8,699 nt of DNA from CALZJC01 sp041574955. GTDB taxonomy: Bacteria; Acidobacteriota; Thermoanaerobaculia; Multivoradales; JAHEKO01. Location: assembly GCA_041574955.1 (NCBI GenBank), contig JBFGNS010000169.1, positions 1 through 8,699 on the forward strand, given 5' to 3'. Shown here piece by piece: positions 6,000-8,699 of this stretch (positions are counted from its first letter, which is position 1; the number at the start of each line of letters is the position of its first letter). Under the pieces are notes generated by a model. It was not told the origin of the DNA. It was given only the letters and a program-made list of their open reading frames with translations, and did no database searches. The position numbers were made by a program, and so were the translations under genes.

Positions 6000-7064
6000 T
6001 CAGCCGGCGCCGCCGGCGGGAGTGCCCGCCTGGCGATCGATCTCGCGGCCCACCTCGTGCGCCGCCCGCACGACGTAGTCGATCTCGGCCAGCGGCGTCG
6101 GCGAGGGGCCGCGTCCTTGCAGGTGGCGGGCGTAGTCGGCGATCAGCAGGGCGTGTGGGCTCTGCCCGCGCAGCTGGCCGGCGAGGTAGGCGGCGCGGTC
6201 CGCCGGCCAGCGGGCGATCTGGGCGGCCGCCTCGGGCAGCAGCCCCACCGCACGCCGCCAGCGGCGGTCGCGGCGGGTGGAGAGGGTCGCCGTGTCGCTC
6301 AGCAGATCGACCTCGATCCGGCCGTGGGTACCCCACAGTGTCAACTGGCGGCGGTTGAGGCCGCAGCTGGCCGAGTAGTGGATGTCGGCCAGCCCGGCCG
6401 GCCCGCGGAAGAGAACCGACACCTCGTCGGCGGGCACACCGCGGGGCGCGGCGGGGGTGCGCAGTGCCGCGACGCTCACCGGCTCGAGCGCACCAAGGAA
6501 GGCGTGGATCATGTACAGCTCGTGCGGCAGGGTCTCGAACCAGCGCCCCCCGGGCAGCTCGTGCGACCAGTGGGGAGCGGCCAGCATGCGGTCACTCGCC
6601 GGGTCGGTAAGAAACAGCCGTGTGAGACGCAGCAGACGGCCGATGTGGCCCACCTCAAGCCAGGCCCTGGCGCGGCGAACGGCGCGCAGGTACTTGAGGT
6701 TGTGTACGACCGCCACACTCGCCGGTGACTTGTCGAGCAGCTGGACGAGCGCTTGCCAGTCCGCGAGCCGTGTGACGATCGGCTTCTCGCTCAACAGGTG
6801 TTTGCCCGCCGCCAGCGCCAAGCGAGCGAGTTCGGCGTGGGTATGGGGCGGCGTGCACAGATCGACGACGTCGCAGGCGGCCACGAGGTCGGTGACTTCG
6901 TCGTACACCTCGAGGCTCCCGAACTGGCGAGCTCGCTGCTCCGCAGCCGCTCGCTGGGTGTCGAAGATCCCTTCGAGACGGCAGCCAGGGCTGCGCCGCC
7001 AGGCCTGCAGGTGACTGCCGGCGATGTGGCCTGCGCCGACGAGGCCGATCTTGAGCGTCGTCAT
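6000..7064 (-). CDS. Gfo/Idh/MocA-type NAD(P)-dependent oxidoreductase
   Basis: A 354-residue, full-length two-domain dehydrogenase, probably acting on a nucleotide sugar or related intermediate in the cytoplasm. The N-terminal Rossmann fold has IGLVGAGHIAGSH (6-18), the dinucleotide loop, then VVDLCTPPHTHAELA (66-80) and the family EKP triad in LLSEKPIV (90-97) with K94. The C-terminal domain holds GGRWFETLPHELYMIHAFLG (172-191), in which H181 takes the position of the conserved catalytic histidine, while the usual aspartate four residues earlier is E177. The ATG at 7064-7062 has only a weak GAAG before it. It is set off from both flanking genes by gaps of 118 and 78 bases, unlike the overlapping genes elsewhere. 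WlbA/WbpB-like sugar-3-oxidation is one option, but no partner aminotransferase for that path is assigned here. Family firm, substrate unknown. Confidence 0.88.
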   Translation of the reverse strand: MTTLKIGLVGAGHIAGSHLQAWRRSPGCRLEGIFDTQRAAAEQRARQFGSLEVYDEVTDLVAACDVVDLCTPPHTHAELARLALAAGKHLLSEKPIVTRLADWQALVQLLDKSPASVAVVHNLKYLRAVRRARAWLEVGHIGRLLRLTRLFLTDPASDRMLAAPHWSHELPGGRWFETLPHELYMIHAFLGALEPVSVAALRTPAAPRGVPADEVSVLFRGPAGLADIHYSASCGLNRRQLTLWGTHGRIEVDLLSDTATLSTRRDRRWRRAVGLLPEAAAQIARWPADRAAYLAGQLRGQSPHALLIADYARHLQGRGPSPTPLAEIDYVVRAAHEVGREIDRQAGTPAGGAG

Positions 7065-7087
7065 GGGTCTTCGAGTCGATCCCTCAA

Positions 7088-7114
7088 CTCCGGATCATCC
7101 CGGAGCGCCGGGAT
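7088..7114 (-). repeat. Two overlapping, mutually exclusive hairpins upstream of the oxidoreductase gene
   Basis: Stem A pairs ATCCCGG (7097-7103) with CCGGGAT (7108-7114) around a 4-base loop, a perfect 7-bp stem. Stem B pairs CTCCGG (7088-7093) with CCGGAG (7100-7105) around a 6-base loop. They share bases 7097-7105, so only one can form at a time. No T-run follows on either strand, so a classic terminator is not supported. The arrangement resembles an attenuator or operator, but no leader peptide or ligand-binding domain is evident. Confidence 0.4.
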
Positions 7115-7122
7115 TCTCGCAA
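7094..7122 (-). promoter_or_regulatory. Possible promoter for the oxidoreductase gene
   Basis: On the minus strand TTGCGA (7122-7117) and GATGAT (7099-7094) are separated by exactly 17 bases. Each matches the sigma-70 consensus at four of six positions. The start codon lies 29 bases past the -10, giving a leader of about 20 bases. The hairpin bases overlap this element. The match is modest, so this is a candidate only. Confidence 0.25.
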
Positions 7123-7134
7123 CCGGCCGATCCG

Positions 7135-7162
7135 CAGGCCAGGAAAGGTGACCGGCGGCCTG
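7135..7162 (-). repeat. Inverted repeat just after the GT4 stop
   Basis: CAGGCC (7135-7140) and GGCCTG (7157-7162) form a perfect 6-bp stem around a 16-base loop, starting 20 bases past the glycosyltransferase stop. There is no following T-run. It may be a weak pause or RNA-stabilising hairpin, or chance. Apart from this repeat, the other hairpins and the possible promoter, the 118-base gap (7065-7182) shows no gene. Confidence 0.25.
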
Positions 7163-7182
7163 GGACGCGCTGCAAGGTAGCT

Positions 7183-8295
7183 TCACGGACTCGGCTCGTC
7201 GCCCAGCAGGGCGCGCGTGTAGGCGGGAAGGACCGCCTCGACGGCAAACCTCTGGACGGCCTGCCGCCCGCGCAGCGCCATCGCCGCGCGGGCGCCAGGG
7301 TTGCCCAGCAGCTGTTCGATGCTCGCCGCCAGGACCGCGGGATCGTCGACCGGTACCAGCAGGCCGCTGTCGCCGTGGCTGATGATCTCTGCCGGGCCGG
7401 CGGAGCAGTCGGTGGCGATGGCCGGCGCGCCGCAGGCCATCGCCTGGATCAGGGCGCCCGGCAGGCCCTCGCGGCGGGAAGAGAGCACGAAGAGCGTACA
7501 GCGGGCCATGCACGCGAGCGGGTTGGGGTCGAACCCGGGCAACGAGACTCGGTCTTCGAGGTCGAGGTGAGTGATCTGTGCTTCGAGGTCGGGTCGCAAG
7601 GGGCCCTCGCCCAGGATCAGCAGGCGGGCCTCGCGGTGGCGGCGGATCCGGGCGAAGGCGTCGAGCAGGCAGTCGAACCCCTTGGCCGCCACCTGGCGGC
7701 CAGCCGCCAAGACCACTGGCGGCGCCTCCGCGAACCAGGGATGGCTTGGCGCTTCTGCCGCCCGCCCGGTCAGATCGGCAGTCAGCACCGGGTTGTAGAC
7801 TACCTGCACCCGCTCCTCGGGCAGCCGCAGGCGCCGCAGCAGATCGCGCTTCACCCCCAGCGACACTGCGGTGATGCAGTCGGCCCGGGGGTACAGCCAG
7901 CGCTTGAGCCGGGTCATCACGATGCTCTTGAGCCGCGTCCGACGAGCCAGGATGCTGCGCTCCGAGAGCACCAGTCGGCGCCTGCCCGGAGTCAGGAGCG
8001 ACGCTAGCGCAGCCATCACATTTGCGCCGCTCGAGGTGGAGAAAAGGATCTCGGGCTGCTGGCGCCGCAGGAGTCGGGCCAACAACCACCAGGCAGTCCA
8101 CAGCGAGTGCCCGTCGAGCGAGCAGATCGGAACGTCTGTGGGCACTCCTGGAAGCAGGGGACCCTCGCGGCGCATCAGTACCAGCGTCGGCGAGAACAGG
8201 TCACGGTCGAGCTCTCGCAGCAGCGTCAGGGTAACGCGGTCGGCGCCGCCGGCTGCCATCGTTGGCCGAACGAGGAAGATCGAGTGCGGCGGCAC
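7183..8295 (-). CDS. GT4 family glycosyltransferase
   Basis: A 370-residue GT-B fold, retaining-type glycosyltransferase, probably extending the lipid-linked repeat unit in the cytoplasm. The N-terminal acceptor half has the glycine-rich loop MAAGGADRV (13-21), and STSSGAN (86-92) and SERS (111-114) segments typical of this GT4 branch. The donor half has VVYNPV (165-170), LAAGRQVAAKGFD (196-208) with the conserved R200 and K205, and LSSRREGLPGALIQAMACG (271-289). In the E-x7-E motif E276 is kept, but the second position is Q284 rather than Glu, a variant I recall in some relatives. The start is GTG at 8295-8293, 7 bases after the upstream stop; a GAGG at 8304-8301 overlaps that stop and lies 5 bases from the start. 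PglH/PglJ/WbnE-like roles are possible; sugar and linkage are unknown. Confidence 0.9.
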   Translation of the reverse strand: MPPHSIFLVRPTMAAGGADRVTLTLLRELDRDLFSPTLVLMRREGPLLPGVPTDVPICSLDGHSLWTAWWLLARLLRRQQPEILFSTSSGANVMAALASLLTPGRRRLVLSERSILARRTRLKSIVMTRLKRWLYPRADCITAVSLGVKRDLLRRLRLPEERVQVVYNPVLTADLTGRAAEAPSHPWFAEAPPVVLAAGRQVAAKGFDCLLDAFARIRRHREARLLILGEGPLRPDLEAQITHLDLEDRVSLPGFDPNPLACMARCTLFVLSSRREGLPGALIQAMACGAPAIATDCSAGPAEIISHGDSGLLVPVDDPAVLAASIEQLLGNPGARAAMALRGRQAVQRFAVEAVLPAYTRALLGDEPSP

Positions 8296-8300
8296 GGCAG

Positions 8301-8304
8301 CCTC
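8301..8304 (-). promoter_or_regulatory. Ribosome binding site overlapping the upstream stop codon
   Basis: GAGG on the minus strand shares bases with the TGA stop (8305-8303) of the upstream glycosyltransferase and sits 5 bases before the GTG at 8295. This supports the chosen GTG start and suggests coupled translation of the two glycosyltransferases. Confidence 0.6.
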
Positions 8305-8699
8305 AGAGACCGTCTAGGACCCGCTGTGCGCGAGCGTCCCAGGTGTAGCGACTGACGAGATCGCGCTGCGCCGCTTCGCCTAGCCGCTGGCGCAGCACGG
8401 GCTCGGCGGAGAGTCTGCGCACCGCGGCCTCCCACGCAGCGAGATCCTCCGTCGGCACCAGAAGTGCGTTGCGCCGATCTACCAGGATCTCTCGCAGCAC
8501 CGGCAGATCGGAGGAGATGATCGGCTTGCCCGCCGCCATATACTCGAACATCTTGAGCGGCGACATCCAGGGTGCGATGTCGCTGCGCCGCGCGGCGCCA
8601 AGTACGGTGCGGCCGTACGGCATCAGCAGCACGTCGTTATCGGCGAGGATCTCCGGCACCCTCGCGGGCGGCACGAAACCATCCAGGCGCAGGTTCGCA
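8303..8699 (-). CDS. Glycosyltransferase, C-terminal part (GT4-like), N-terminus beyond the window
   Basis: The last 131 residues of a glycosyltransferase enter from the right edge. The frame is open to the final base, and the residues before the first in-frame GTG (8674-8672) already read ANLRLDGF, a family-like segment, so that GTG is internal and not the start. Visible features are LDGFVPPARVPEILADNDVL, a MPYG stretch, SPLKMFEYMAAGKPIISSDLPVLREIL (an E-x7-type donor-binding region with E in FEYMAAGKP) and the C-terminal helices. SPLK(M/L)FEYMAAGKP is common in GT4 transferases of polysaccharide clusters. The stop TGA is at 8305-8303. It is a whole-gene remnant only because the window ends; nothing suggests it is broken. 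Confidence 0.88.
   Translation of the reverse strand, partial: ANLRLDGFVPPARVPEILADNDVLLMPYGRTVLGAARRSDIAPWMSPLKMFEYMAAGKPIISSDLPVLREILVDRRNALLVPTEDLAAWEAAVRRLSAEPVLRQRLGEAAQRDLVSRYTWDARAQRVLDGL

Noticed and set aside
7088..7162. Intrinsic terminator after the GT4 gene
   Set aside because: Stable stems exist, but none is followed by a T-run on the minus strand.
7024..8101. Long frames on both strands over the GT4 gene (plus 7024-8007, minus 7061-8101)
   Set aside because: Both are shadows of the motif-bearing glycosyltransferase at 7183-8295; they lack recognisable domains.
8303..8674. Short complete 123-residue gene beginning at the GTG at 8674
   Set aside because: The frame continues upstream to the window edge with family-like sequence, so this is the C-terminal part of a longer glycosyltransferase.
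1..8699. tRNA, rRNA, CRISPR array, insertion sequence or attachment site
   Set aside because: No direct-repeat arrays, transposase motifs, terminal inverted repeats or RNA gene signatures were seen; nearly every base is used by the glycan genes.

Overview
The window is very GC-rich bacterial DNA (hand counts of 60-base samples give about 77% in the aminotransferase gene and about 55% in the polymerase gene). Nine protein genes, all on the minus strand, form one dense surface-glycan biosynthesis cluster, read from high to low coordinates. Long stop-free shadow frames on both strands come from the high GC. The phylum cannot be fixed from the sequence. A GC-rich Gram-negative-type lineage (for example Acidobacteriota, Myxococcota or a proteobacterium) would fit, but this is inference.

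Layout in transcription order: (1) the C-terminal part of a GT4-type glycosyltransferase cut by the right edge (8303-8699); (2) a complete GT4 glycosyltransferase (7183-8295); (3) a 118-base gap with nested inverted repeats and a possible promoter; (4) a Gfo/Idh/MocA-type oxidoreductase (6000-7064); (5) a 78-base gap with a hairpin and a perfect TATAAT box 10 bases before the next start codon; (6) an O-antigen polymerase/ligase-type membrane protein (4569-5921), lower in GC than the rest; (7) a PglA-like glycosyltransferase (3354-4562); (8) a PglC-like phosphoglycosyl transferase (2710-3357); (9) a PglD-like acetyltransferase (2096-2713); (10) a PglE-like aminotransferase (964-2103); (11) an uncharacterised NTP_transf_5-type nucleotidyltransferase that runs off the left edge (1-959).

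The core story is a bacillosamine-type module. PglE would aminate a UDP-4-keto-6-deoxy-GlcNAc, PglD would acetylate it to UDP-diacetylbacillosamine, PglC would load the sugar-phosphate on undecaprenyl phosphate, and the PglA-like enzyme would add the second sugar. The four genes overlap or nearly abut. The polymerase-like protein and the extra glycosyltransferases point to a polymerised repeat-unit glycan (O-antigen, capsule or exopolysaccharide). The 4,6-dehydratase (PglF), a flippase and any oligosaccharyltransferase are not in the window. The least understood part is the nucleotidyltransferase-fold gene tightly coupled behind the aminotransferase. No RNA genes, CRISPR arrays, insertion sequences or convincing intrinsic terminators were seen.
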